The notes under the pieces are model-generated. The model made no database searches. It had not been told where the DNA came from and was given only the letters and a program-made list of their open reading frames with translations. From positions 124,001 through 188,000 of the forward strand of contig NW_027526503.1 of the NCBI RefSeq assembly GCF_052857255.1: a stretch of 64,000 nucleotides of DNA, written 5' to 3'. This DNA is from Amblyomma americanum (lineage: Eukaryota; Arthropoda; Arachnida; Ixodida; Ixodidae). A program made the position numbers and the translations under genes. Of the stretch, positions 14,801 through 25,316 are shown piece by piece. Each line of letters begins with the position of its first letter. The stretch's first letter is position 1.

Positions 14801-16350
14801 GAGAAAAAGTTTTGGCGCGTATCAGAGGAAAACTTGTAAAACCGATGTGTTGTGATTTACCTCGTTTCGGTCTAAAACAGCTTGTTTCGTTGGATTAAGC
14901 AGAAATACATGCTTTTCGCGCAGTTATAAGAGAAAAAAGTTTTGACGCGTATCACATGGGCACTTGTAAAACCGATGTGCTGTGATTTAGCTCGTTTCGG
15001 TCTAAAACCGCTTGTTTCGACGTTTTAAGCACGAATACATGCTTTTCGCGCAGTTATAGAAGAAAACGTTTTGACGCGTGTCACAGGGACACTTGTAAAA
15101 CCGATGTGTTCAGATTTAGCTCGTTTCGGTCTAAAACAGCTTGTTTCGTTGTATTAACCACGAATAGATGCTTTTCGCGCATTTATAAGAGAAAAAGTTT
15201 TCACGCGTATCACGTGGATACTTGTAAATCCGATGTGTTGTGATTTAGCTCGTTTTGGTCTAAAACCGCTTGTTTCGATGGTTTAAGCACGAATACATGC
15301 TTTTCGCGCAGTTAAAAAAGAAAAAGTTTTGACGCGTATCAGAGGAAAACTTGTAAAACCGATGTGTTGTGATTTACCAGTTTCGGTCTAAAACAGCTTG
15401 TTGCGTTGGATTAAGCACGAATACATGCTTTTCGCGCAGTTATAAGAAAAAACGTTTTGACGCGTATCACCTGGATACTTGTAAAACCGATGTGTTGTGA
15501 TTTAGCTCGTTTCGGTCTAAAACCGCTTGTTTCGTTGTATTAAGCACGAATACATGCTTTTCGCGCAGTTATAGAAGAAAACGTTTTGACGCGTATTAGG
15601 GAGACTTGTAAAACCGATGTGTTGTGATTTAGCTCGTTTCGGTCTAAAACAGCTTGTTTCGTTGTATTAAGCACGAATACATGCTTTTCGCGCAGTTATA
15701 GAAGAAAAATTTTGACGCGTGTCACAGGGACACTTGTAAAACCGATGTGTGCAGATTTAGCTCGTTTCGGTCTAAAACAGCTTGTTTCGTTGTATTAAGC
15801 ACGAATAGATGCTTTTCGCGCATTTATAAGAGAAAAAGTTTTGACGCGTATCACGTGGATACTTGTAAATCCGATGTGTTGTGATTTAGCTCGTTTTGGT
15901 CTAAAACCGCTTGTTTCGATGGTTTAAGCACGAATACATGCTTTTCGCGCAGTTAAAAAAGAAAAAGTTTTGACGCGTATCAGAGGAAAACTTGTAAAAC
16001 CGATGTGTTGTGATTTACCAGTTTCGGTCTAAAACAGCTTGTTGCGTTGGATTAAGCACGAATACATGCTTTTCGCGCAGTTATAAGAAAAAAAGTTTTG
16101 ACGCGTATCACCTGGATACTTGTAAAACCGATGTGTTGTGATTTAGCTCGTTTCGGTCTAAAACCGCTTGTTTCGTTGTATTAAGCACGAATACATGCTT
16201 TTCGCGCAGTTATAGAAGAAAACGTTTTGACGCGTATTAGGGAGACTTGTAAAACCGATGTGTTGTGATTTAGCTCGTTTCGGTCTAAAACAGCTTGTTT
16301 CGTTGTATTAAGCACGAATACATGCTTTTCGCGCAGTTATAGAAGAAAAA
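8799..16350 (+). repeat. 7,552-bp tandem duplication, copy 2
   Basis: This is the second copy of the block at 1,247-8,798. The join at 8,799-8,811 puts the end of the first copy (AGAAGAAAAA before TTTTGACGCGTAT) directly in front of the start of the next (CAGAGGAAAAC after it). At 16,351 the same left flank continues instead into TAGAGAGACG. That continuation is probably the ancestral one. Confidence 0.93.
12409..13536 (+). repeat. Third copy of the left-edge segment
   Basis: This is the equivalent of 4,857-5,984 in the second 7,552-bp block. One substitution noted against that copy is A at 13,240 where 5,688 has C. Confidence 0.85.
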
Positions 16351-16353
16351 TTT
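15073..16353 (+). repeat. 641-bp tandem duplication, copy inside second 7,552-bp block
   Basis: Units start at 15,073 and 15,714. They have the same internal differences as the pair at 7,521-8,801, so both units were carried along by the 7,552-bp duplication. Confidence 0.9.
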
Positions 16354-16629
16354 TGACGCGTATTAGAGAGACGTAAAACCGATGTGTTGTGATTTAGCTC
16401 GTTTCAGTCCAAAACAGCTTGTTTCGTTGTAGTAAGCACGAATACATGCTTTTCGCGCAGTTATAGAAGAAAAAGTTTTGACGCGTATTAGAGAGACGTA
16501 AAACCGATGTGTTGTGATTTAGCTCGTTTCAGTCCAAAACAGCTTGTTTCGTTGTATTAAGCAGGAATACATGCTTTTTGCGCAGTTAAAAGAGAAAACG
16601 TTTTGACGCCTATCACATGCACACTTGTA
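16351..16629 (+). repeat. Short monomers between the 7,552-bp block and the next mosaic
   Basis: Two adjacent 125-bp monomers of the ATTAGAGAGACGTAAAAC class (TATTAGAGAG at 16,361 and 16,486) carry the CAGTCCAAAACAGC variant. They are followed by the start of a CACATGCACAC-class monomer that is cut short at 16,630. The same three-monomer order is seen complete at 18,100-18,420 and 22,460-22,780. The truncation is therefore a later event. Confidence 0.8.
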
Positions 16630-16636
16630 AAGCAAG
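16624..16636 (+). other. Deletion junction leaving a monomer of about 71 bp
   Basis: The sequence CTTGTAAAGCAAG joins the first part of a CACATGCACAC-class monomer directly to the AAGCAAGAATAC of the next. By comparison with intact relatives such as 18,350-18,420, about 58 bp are missing. The missing part runs from ACCGATATG through the whole GTTTCGGTCTAAAACAGC half to TTGTATT. The two source contexts share only AA at the join. Confidence 0.85.
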
Positions 16637-18916
16637 AATACATGCTTTTCGCGCTGTTATAAGAGAAAAAAGTTTTGACGCGTGTCACAGGGACACTTGT
16701 AAAACCGATGTGTTCAGATTTAGCTCGTTTCGGTCTAAAACGGCTTGTTTCGTTGTATTAAGCACGAATACATGCTTTTCGCGCAGTTATGAGAGAAAAA
16801 GTTGACGCGTATCACGTGGATACTTGTAAAACCGATGTGTTCAGATATAGCTCGTTTCGATCTAAAACAACTTGTTTCGTTGTATTAAGCAAGAATACAT
16901 GCTTTTCGCGCTGTTATAAGAGAAAAAGCTTTGACGCGTGTCACAGGGACACTTGTAAAACCGATGTGTTGTGATTTAGCTCGTTTCGGTCTAAAACCGC
17001 TTGTTTCGATGTTTTAAGCAAGAATACATGCTTTTCGCGCAGTTATAGAAGAAAACGTTTTGACGCGTATTAGGGAGACTTGTTAAACCGATGTGTTGTG
17101 ATTTAGCTCGTTTCGGTCTAAAACAGCTTGTTTCGTTGTATGAAGCACGAATACATGCTTTTCGCGCAGTTATAAGAGAAAACGTTTTGGCGCGTATCAG
17201 AGGAAAACTTGTAAAACCGATGTGTTGTGATTTACCTCGTTTCGGTCTAAAACAGCTTGTTTCGTTGGATTAAGCAGAAATACATGCTTTTCGCGCAGTT
17301 ATAAGAGAAAAAAGTTTTGACGCGTATCACATGGGCACTTGTAAAACCGATGTGTTGTGATTTAGCTCGTTTCGGTCTAAAACCGCTTGTTTCGACGTTT
17401 TAAGCACGAATACATGCTTTTCGCGCAGTTATAGAAGAAAACGTTTTGACGCGTGTCACAGGGACACTTGTAAAAATGATGTGTTCAGATTTAGCTCGTT
17501 TCGGTCTAAAACAGCTTGTTTCGTTGTATTAAGCACGAATACATGCTTTTCGCGCATTTATAAGAGAAAAAGTTTTGACGCGTATCACGTGGATACTTGT
17601 AAATCCGATGTGTTGTGATTTAGCTCGTTTCGGTCTAAAACCGCTTGTTTCGATGGTTTAAGCACGAATACATGCTTTTCGCGCAGTTAAAAAAGAAAAA
17701 GTTTTGACGCGTATCAGAGGAAAACTTGTAAAACCGATGTGTTGTGATTTACCAGTTTCGGTCTAAAACAGCTTGTTGCGTTGGATTAAGCACGAATACA
17801 TGCTTTTCGCGCAGTTATAAGAAAAAAAGTTTTGACGCGTATCACCTGGATACTTGTAAAACCGATGTGTTGTGATTTAGCTCGTTTCGGTCTAAAACCG
17901 CTTGTTTCGATGTTTTAAGCACGAATACATGCTTTTCGCGCAGTTATAGAAGAAAACGTTTTGACGCGTATTAGGGAGACTTGTAAAACCGATGTGTTGT
18001 GATTTAGCTCGTTTCGGTCTAAAACAGCTTGTTTCGTTGTAATAAGCACGAATACATGCTTTTCGCGCAGTTATAGAAGAAAAATTTTGACGCGTATTAG
18101 AGAGACGTAAAACCGATGTGTTGTGATTTAGCTCGTTTCAGTCCAAAACAGCTTGTTTCGTTGTAGTAAGCACGAATACATGCTTTTCGCGCCGTTATAG
18201 AAGAAAAAGTTTTGACGCGTATTAGAGAGACGTAAAACCGATGTGTTGTGATTTAGCTCGTTTCAGTCCAAAACAGCTTGTTTCGTTGTATTAAGCACGA
18301 ATACATGCTTTTTGCGCAGTTATAAGAGAAAACGTTTTGACGCCTATCACATGCACACTTGTAAAACCGATATGCTCAGATCTAGCTCGTTTTGGTCTAA
18401 AACAGCTTGATTCGTTGTATTAGGCACGAATACATGCTTTTCGCGCAGTTTTAGAAGAAAAAGTTTTGACGCGTTTTAGAGGGACACTTGTAAAAGTTTT
18501 CAGATTTAGCTCATCTCAGTCTAAAACAGCTTGTTTCGTTGTATTAAGCACGAATGCATGCTTTTCGCGCAGGTATAAGAGAAAAAGTTTTGACGCGTAT
18601 CAGAGGAAAACTTGTAAAACCGATGTGTTGTGATATAGCTCGTTTCGGTCTAACACAGCTTGTTTCGTTGTATTATGCACGAATACATGCTTTTCGCGCA
18701 TTTATAAGAGAAAACGTTTTGACGCGTATCACGTGGATACTTGTAAAACCGATGTGTTCAGATATAGCTCGTTTCGGTCTAAAACAGCTTGTTTCGTTGT
18801 ATTAAGCACGAATACATGCTTTTCGAGCAGTTATAAGAGAAAAAGGTTTGACGCGTGTCACAGGGACACTTGTAAAACCGATGTGTTCAGATTTAGCTCG
18901 TTTCGGTCTAACACAG
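16630..18916 (+). repeat. 2.3-kb mosaic repeat, copy 1 (offset 4,364)
   Basis: The variants and their order match 20,994-23,280 at a constant offset of 4,364 bp. Shared marks are AAAAAGTTGACGCG at 16,801 and 21,165, CTTGTTAAACC near 17,080 and 21,444, and GATGTGTTCAG preceded by an AAATG context near 17,475. Copy 1 starts exactly at the 58-bp deletion junction. It stops in CTTGTTTCG at 18,917, where copy 2 switches partner. Monomers resemble those at 6,700-8,800, so this part and the 7,552-bp block share an older origin. Confidence 0.87.
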
Positions 18917-20993
18917 CTTGTTTCGTTGTATTAAGCACGAATACATGCTTTTCACGCAGTTATGAGAGAAAAAGTTTTGACGCGTGTCACAGGGACACTT
19001 GTAAAACCGATGTGTTGTGATTTACCTCGTTTCGGTCTAAAACAGCTTGTTTCGTTGGATTAAGCAGAAATACATGCTTTTCGCGCAGTTATAAGAGAAA
19101 AAAGTTTTGACGCGTAACACATGGGCACTTGTAAAACCGATGTGTTCAGATTTAGCTCGTTTCGGTCTAAAACAGCTTGTTTCGTTGTATTAAGCAAGAA
19201 TACATGCTTTTCACGCAGTTATGAGAGAAAAAGTTTTGACGCGTGTCACAGGGACACTTGTAAAACCGATGTGTTCAGATTTAGCTCGTTTCGGTCTAGA
19301 ACAGCTTGTTTCGTTGTATTAAGCACGAATACATGCTTTTCGCGCATTTATAAGAGAAAAAGTTTTGACGCGTATCACGTGGATACTTGTAAATCCGATG
19401 TGTTGTGATTTAGCTCGTTTCGGTCTAAAACCGCTTGTTTCGATGTTTTAAGCACGAATACACGCTTTTCGCGCAGTTATAGAAGAAAACGTTTTGACGC
19501 CTATTAGGGAGACTTGTAAAACCGATGTGTTGTGATTTAGCTCGTTTCGGTCTAAAACAGCTTGTTTCGTTGTATTAGGCACGAATACATGCTTTTCGCG
19601 CAGTTATAAGAGAAAAAGTTTTGACGCGTATCAGAGGAAAACTTGTAAAACCGATGTGTTGTGATTTACCTCGTTTCGGTCTAAAACAGCTTGTCTTGTT
19701 GGATTAAGCACGAATACTTGCTTTTCGCGCAGTTGTAAGAGAAAAAGTTTTGACGCGTATCACGTGGATACTTGTAAAACCGATGTGTTCAGATATAGCT
19801 CGTTTTGGTATAAAACAGCTTGTTTCGTTGTTTTAAGCACGAATACATGCTTTTCGCGCAGTTATAAGAGAAAAAGTTTAGACGCGTATCAGGGGAACAC
19901 TTGTAAAACCGATGTGTTGTGATTTAGCTCGTTTCGGACTAAAACAGCTTGTTTAGTTGTATTAAGCACGAATACATGCTTTTCGCGCAGTTATAAGAGA
20001 AACAGTTTTGACGAGTATCATGTGGATACTTGTAAAACCGATGTGTTCAGATATAGCTCGTTTCGGTCTAAAACAACTTGTTTCGTTGTATTAAGCAAGA
20101 ATACATGCTTTTCGCGCTGTTATAAGAGAAAAAGTTTTGACGCGTGTCACAGGGACACTTGTAAAACCGATAAGTTCAGATTTAGCTCGTTTCGGTCTAA
20201 CACAGCTTGTTTCGTTGTATTAAGCACGAATACGTGCTTTTCGCGCATTTATAAGAGAAAAAGTTTTGACGCGTATCACGTGGATACTTGTAAAACCGAT
20301 GTGTTGTGATTTAGCTCGTTTCGGTCTAAAACCGCTTGTTTCGATGTTTTAAGCACGAATACATGCTTTTCGCGCAGTTATAGAAGAAAACGTTTTGACG
20401 AGTATCATGTGGATACTTGTAAAACCGATGTGTTGTGATTTAGCTCGTTTCGGTCTAAAACAGCTTGTTTCGTTGTATTAAGCACGAATACATGCTTTTT
20501 GCGCAGTTATAAGAGAAAACGTTTTGACGCGTATCACGTGGATACTTGTAAAACCGATGTGTTGTGATTTACCTCGTTTCGGTCTAAAACAGCTTGTTTC
20601 GTTGTATTAAGCAAGAATACATGCTTTTCGCGCAGTTATAAGAGAAAAAGTTGACGGATATCACGTGGATACTTGTAAAACCGATGTGTTTAGATATAGC
20701 TCGTGTTGGTATAAAACAGCTTGTTTCGTTGATTTAGGCACGAATACATGCTTTTCGCGCAGGTATAGAAGAAAAAGTTTTGACGCGTAATGGAGGGACA
20801 CTTGTAAAACCGATGTGTTGTGATTTAGCTCGTTTCGGACTAAAACAGCTTGTTTCGTTGTTTTAAGCACGAATACATGCTTTTCGCGCAGTTATAAGAG
20901 AAAAAGTTTTGACGAGTATCATGTGGATACTTGTAAAACCGATGTGTTCAGATATAGCTCGTTTCGGTCTAAAACAACTTGTTTCGTTGTATT
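18917..20993 (+). repeat. Mosaic block shared with 38.5, 54.7 and 59.4 kb
   Basis: From about 18,990 to 19,930 this block matches 38,568-39,510 (offset 19,578), 54,685-55,625 (offset 35,695) and 59,435-60,375 (offset 40,445). Markers are GCGTAACACATGGGCAC, GGTCTAGAACAGC, AATACACGC, AATACTTGC with GCAGTTGTAAG, and AGTTTAGACGCG (absent from no copy I checked). The match to 54.7 kb continues to about 20,235, including the rare CCGATAAGTTCAG. After that come monomers like 6,100-6,760 (GTTGACGGATATCACG, GACGCGTAATGGAGGG). This order, and not that of 39.5 kb, appears ancestral. Confidence 0.85.
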
Positions 20994-23280
20994 AAGCAAG
21001 AATACATGCTTTTCGCGCTGTTATAAGAGAAAAAAGTTTTGACGCGTGTCACAGGGACACTTGTAAAACCGATGTGTTCAGATTTAGCTCGTTTCAGTCT
21101 AAAACGGCTTGTTTCGTTGTATTAAGCACGAATACATGCTTTTCGCGCAGTTATAAGAGAAAAAGTTGACGCGTATCACGTGGATACTTGTAAAACCGAT
21201 GTGTTCAGATATAGCTCGTTTCGGTCTAAAACAACTTGTTTCGTTGTATTAAGCAAGAATACATGCTTTTCGCGCTGTTATAAGAGAAAAAGCTTTGACG
21301 CGTGTCACAGGGACACTTGTAAAACCGATGTGTTGTGATTTAGCTCGTTTCGGTCTAAAACCGCTTGTTTCGATGTTTTAAGCAAGAATACATGCTTTTC
21401 GCGCAGTTATAGAAGAAAACGTTTTGACGCGTATTAGGGAGACTTGTTAAACCGATGTGTTGTGATTTAGCTCGTTTCGGTCTAAAACAGCTTGTTTCGT
21501 TGTATGAAGCACGAATACATGCTTTTCGCGCAGTTATAAGAGAAAACGTTTTGGCGCGTATCAGAGGAAAACTTGTAAAACCGATGTGTTGTGATTTACC
21601 TCGTTTCGGTCTAAAACAGCTTGTTTCGTTGGATTAAGCAGAAATACATGCTTTTCGCGCAGTTATAAGAGAAAAAAGTTTTGACGCGTATCACATGGGC
21701 ACTTGTAAAACCGATGTGTTGTGATTTAGCTCGTTTCGGTCTAAAACCGCTTGTTTCGACGTTTTAAGCAAGAATACATGCTTTTCGCGCAGTTATAGAA
21801 GAAAACGTTTTGACGCGTGTCACAGGGACACTTGTTAAAATGATGTGTTCAGATTTAGCTCGTTTCGGTCTAAAACAGCTTGTTTCGTTGTATTAAGCAC
21901 GAATACATGCTTTTCGCGCATTTATAAGAGAAAAAGTTTTGACGCGTATCACGTGGATACTTGTAAATCCGATGTGTTGTGATTTAGCTCGTTTCGGTCT
22001 AAAACCGCTTGTTTCGATGGTTTAAGCACGAATACATGCTTTTCGCGCAGTTAAAAAAGAAAAAGTTTTGACGCGTATCAGAGGAAAACTTGTAAAACCG
22101 ATGTGTTGTGATTTACCAGTTTCGGTCTAAAACAGCTTGTTGCGTTGGATTAAGCACGAATACATGCTTTTCGCGCAGTTATAAGAAAAAAAGTTTTGAC
22201 GCGTATCACCTGGATACTTGTAAAACCGATGTGTTGTGATTTAGCTCGTTTCGGTCTAAAACCGCTTGTTTCGATGTTTTAAGCACGAATACATGCTTTT
22301 CGCGCAGTTATAGAAGAAAACGTTTTGACGCGTATTAGGGAGACTTGTAAAACCGATGTGTTGTGATTTAGCTCGTTTCGGTCTAAAACAGCTTGTTTCG
22401 TTGTATTAAGCACGAATACATGCTTTTCGCGCAGTTATAGAAGAAAAATTTTGACGCGTATTAGAGAGACGTAAAACCGATGTGTTGTGATTTAGCTCGT
22501 TTCAGTCCAAAACAGCTTGTTTCGTTGTATTAAGCACGAATACATGCTTTTCGCGCAGTTATAGAAGAAAAAGTTTTGACGCGTATTAGAGAGACGTAAA
22601 ACCGATGTGTTGTGATTTAGCTCGTTTCAGTCCAAAACAGCTTGTTTCGTTGTATTAAGCACGAATACATGCTTTTTGCGCAGTTATAAGAGAAAACGTT
22701 TTGACGCCTATCACATGCACACTTGTAAAACCGATATGTTCAGATCTAGCTCGTTTTGGTCTAAAACAGCTTGATTCGTTGTATTAGGCACGAATACATG
22801 CTTTTCGCGCAGTTTTAGAAGAAAAAGTTTTGACGCGTTTTAGAGGGACACTTATAAAAGTTTTCAGATTTAGCTCATCTCAGTCTAAAACAGCTTGTTT
22901 CGTTGTATTAAGCACGAATGCATGCTTTTCGCGCAGGTATAAGAGAAAAAGTTTTGACGCGTATCAGAGGAAAACTTGTAAAACCGATGTGTTGTGATAT
23001 AGCTCGTTTCGGTCTAACACAGCTTGTTTCGTTGTATTATGCACGAATACATGCTTTTCGCGCATTTATAAGAGAAAACGTTTTGACGCGTATCACGTGG
23101 ATACTTGTAAAACCGATGTGTTCAGATATAGCTCGTTTCGGTCTAAAACAGCTTGTTTCGTTGTATTAAGCACGAATACATGCTTTTCGCGCAGTTATAA
23201 GAGAAAAAGTTTTGACGCGTGTCACAGGGACACTTGTAAAACCGATGTGTTCAGATTTAGCTCGTTTCGGTCTAACACAG
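20994..23280 (+). repeat. 2.3-kb mosaic repeat, copy 2 (offset 4,364)
   Basis: This is the partner of 16,630-18,916. Here the repeat is not truncated at its left edge: the upstream monomer is complete up to ATTAAGCAAG at 20,991. Its right edge was overwritten by the start of a 1,531-bp duplication at 23,281. Confidence 0.87.
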
Positions 23281-24811
23281 CTTGTTTCGACGTTTTAAGC
23301 ACGAATACATGCTTTTCGCGCAGTTATAGAAGAAAACGTTTTGACGCGTGTCACAGGGACACTTGTAAAAATGATGTGTTCAGATTTAGCTCGTTTCGGT
23401 CTAAAACAGCTTGTTTCGTTGTATTAAGCACGAATACATGCTTTTCGCGCATTTATAAGAGAAAAAGTTTTGACGCGTATTACGTGGATACTTGTAAATC
23501 CGATGTGTTGTGATTTAGCTCGTTTCGGTCTAAAACCGCTTGTTTCGATGGTTTAAGCACGAATACATGCTTTTCGCGCAGTTAAAAAAGAAAAAGTTTT
23601 GACGCGTATCAGAGGAAAACTTGTAAAACCGATGTGTTGTGATTTACCAGTTTCGGTCTAAAACAGCTTGTTGCGTTGGATTAAGCACGAATACATGCTT
23701 TTCGCGCAGTTATAAGAAAAAAAGTTTTGACGCGTATCACCTGGATACTTGTAAAACCGATGTGTTGTGATTTAGCTCGTTTCGGTCTAAAACCGCTTGT
23801 TTCGATGTTTTAAGCACGAATACATGCTTTTCGCGCAGTTATAGAAGAAAACGTTTTGACGCGTATTAGGGAGACTTGTAAAACCGATGTGTTGTGATTT
23901 AGCTCGTTTCGGTCTAAAACAGCTTGTTTCGTTGTATTAAGCACGAATACATGCTTTTCGCGCAGTTATAGAAGAAAAATTTTGACGCGTATTAGAGAGA
24001 CGTAAAACCGATGTGTTGTGATTTAGCTCGTTTCAGTCCAAAACAGCTTGTTTCGTTGTATTAAGCACGAATACATGCTTTTCGCGCAGTTATAGAAGAA
24101 AAAGTTTCGACGCGTATTAGAGAGACGTAAAACCGATGTGTTGTGATTTAGCTCGTTTCAGTCCAAAACAGCTTGTTTCGTTGTATTAAGCACGAATACA
24201 TGCTTTTTGCGCAGTTATAAGAGAAAACGTTTTGACGCCTATCACATGCACACTTGTAAAACCGATATGTTCAGATCTAGCTCGTTTTGGTCTAAAACAG
24301 CTTGATTCGTTGTATGAGGCACGAATACATGCTTTTCGCGCAGTTTTAGAAGAAAAAGTTTTGACGCGTTTTAGAGGGACACTTATAAAAGTTTTCAGAT
24401 TTAGCTCATCTCAGTCTAAAACAGCTTGTTTCGTTGTATTAAGCACGAATGCATGCTTTTCGCGCAGGTATAAGAGAAAAAGTTTTGACGCGTATCAGAG
24501 GAAAACTTGTAAAACCGATGTGTTGTGATATAGCTCGTTTCGGTCTAACACAGCTTGTTTCGTTGTATTATGCACGAATACATGCTTTTCGCGCATTTAT
24601 AAGAGAAAACGTTTTGACGCGTATCACGTGGATACTTGTAAAACCGATGTGTTCAGATATAGCTCGTTTCGGTCTAAAACAGCTTGTTTCGTTGTATTAA
24701 GCACGAATACATGCTTTTCGCGCAGTTATAGGAGAAAAAGTTTTGACGCGTGTCACAGGGACACTTGTAAAACCGATGTGTTCAGATTTAGCTCGTTTCG
24801 GTCTAACACAG
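21750..24811 (+). repeat. 1,531-bp tandem duplication (two copies)
   Basis: Copy 1 is about 21,750-23,280 and copy 2 about 23,281-24,811. The join at 23,281-23,289 (CTTGTTTCG) has the left context of a TAACACAGC monomer and the right context ACGTTTTAAGC, which at 21,760 belongs to an AAAACCGC monomer. A 9-bp identical stretch was therefore enough for the exchange. Small differences show it is not brand new: the 21,83x copy has CTTGTTAAAATG where the second has CTTGTAAAAATG, and near 24,315 the second has TATGAGGC for TATTAGGC. Confidence 0.9.
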
Positions 24812-25316
24812 CTTGTTTCGTTGTATTAAGCACGAATACATGCTTTTCGCGCATTTATAAGAGAAGAAGTTTTGACGCGTATCACGTGGATACTTGTAAA
24901 TCCGATATGTTGTGATTTAGCTCGTTTCGGTCTAAAACCGCTTGTTTCGATGTTTTAGGCACGAATACATGCTTTTCGCGCAGTTATAAGAGAAAAAGTT
25001 TTGACGCGTATCAGAGGAAAACTTGTAAAACCGATGTGTTGTGATTTACCAGTTTCGGTCTAAAACAGCTTGTTTCGTTGGATTAAGCACGAATACATGC
25101 TTTTCGCGCAGTTATAAGAGAAAAAGTTTTCACGCGTATCACCTGGATACTTGTAAAACCGATGTGTTGTGATTTAGCTCGTTTCGGTCTAAAACCGCTT
25201 GTTTCGTATGTTTTAAGCACGAATACATGCTTTTCGCGCAGTTATAGAAGAAAACGTTTTCACGCGTATTAGGGAGACTTGTAAAACCGATGTGTTGTGA
25301 TTTAGCTCGTTTCGGT
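24001..25316 (+). repeat. Segment repeated at 35,498-36,787 (offset 11,497)
   Basis: The monomer order from the ATTAGAGAGACG class, through CACATGCACAC, the AAAAGTTTTCAG class, AATGCATGC and the TAACACAGC pair, to the TTTCGTATGTTTTAAGC variant near 25,205 recurs at 35,498-36,787. A few substitutions separate the copies, such as GTTTTCACGCG near 25,130 against GTTTTGACGCG. The last bases up to 25,316 lead into the 14.2-kb block. Confidence 0.82.
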
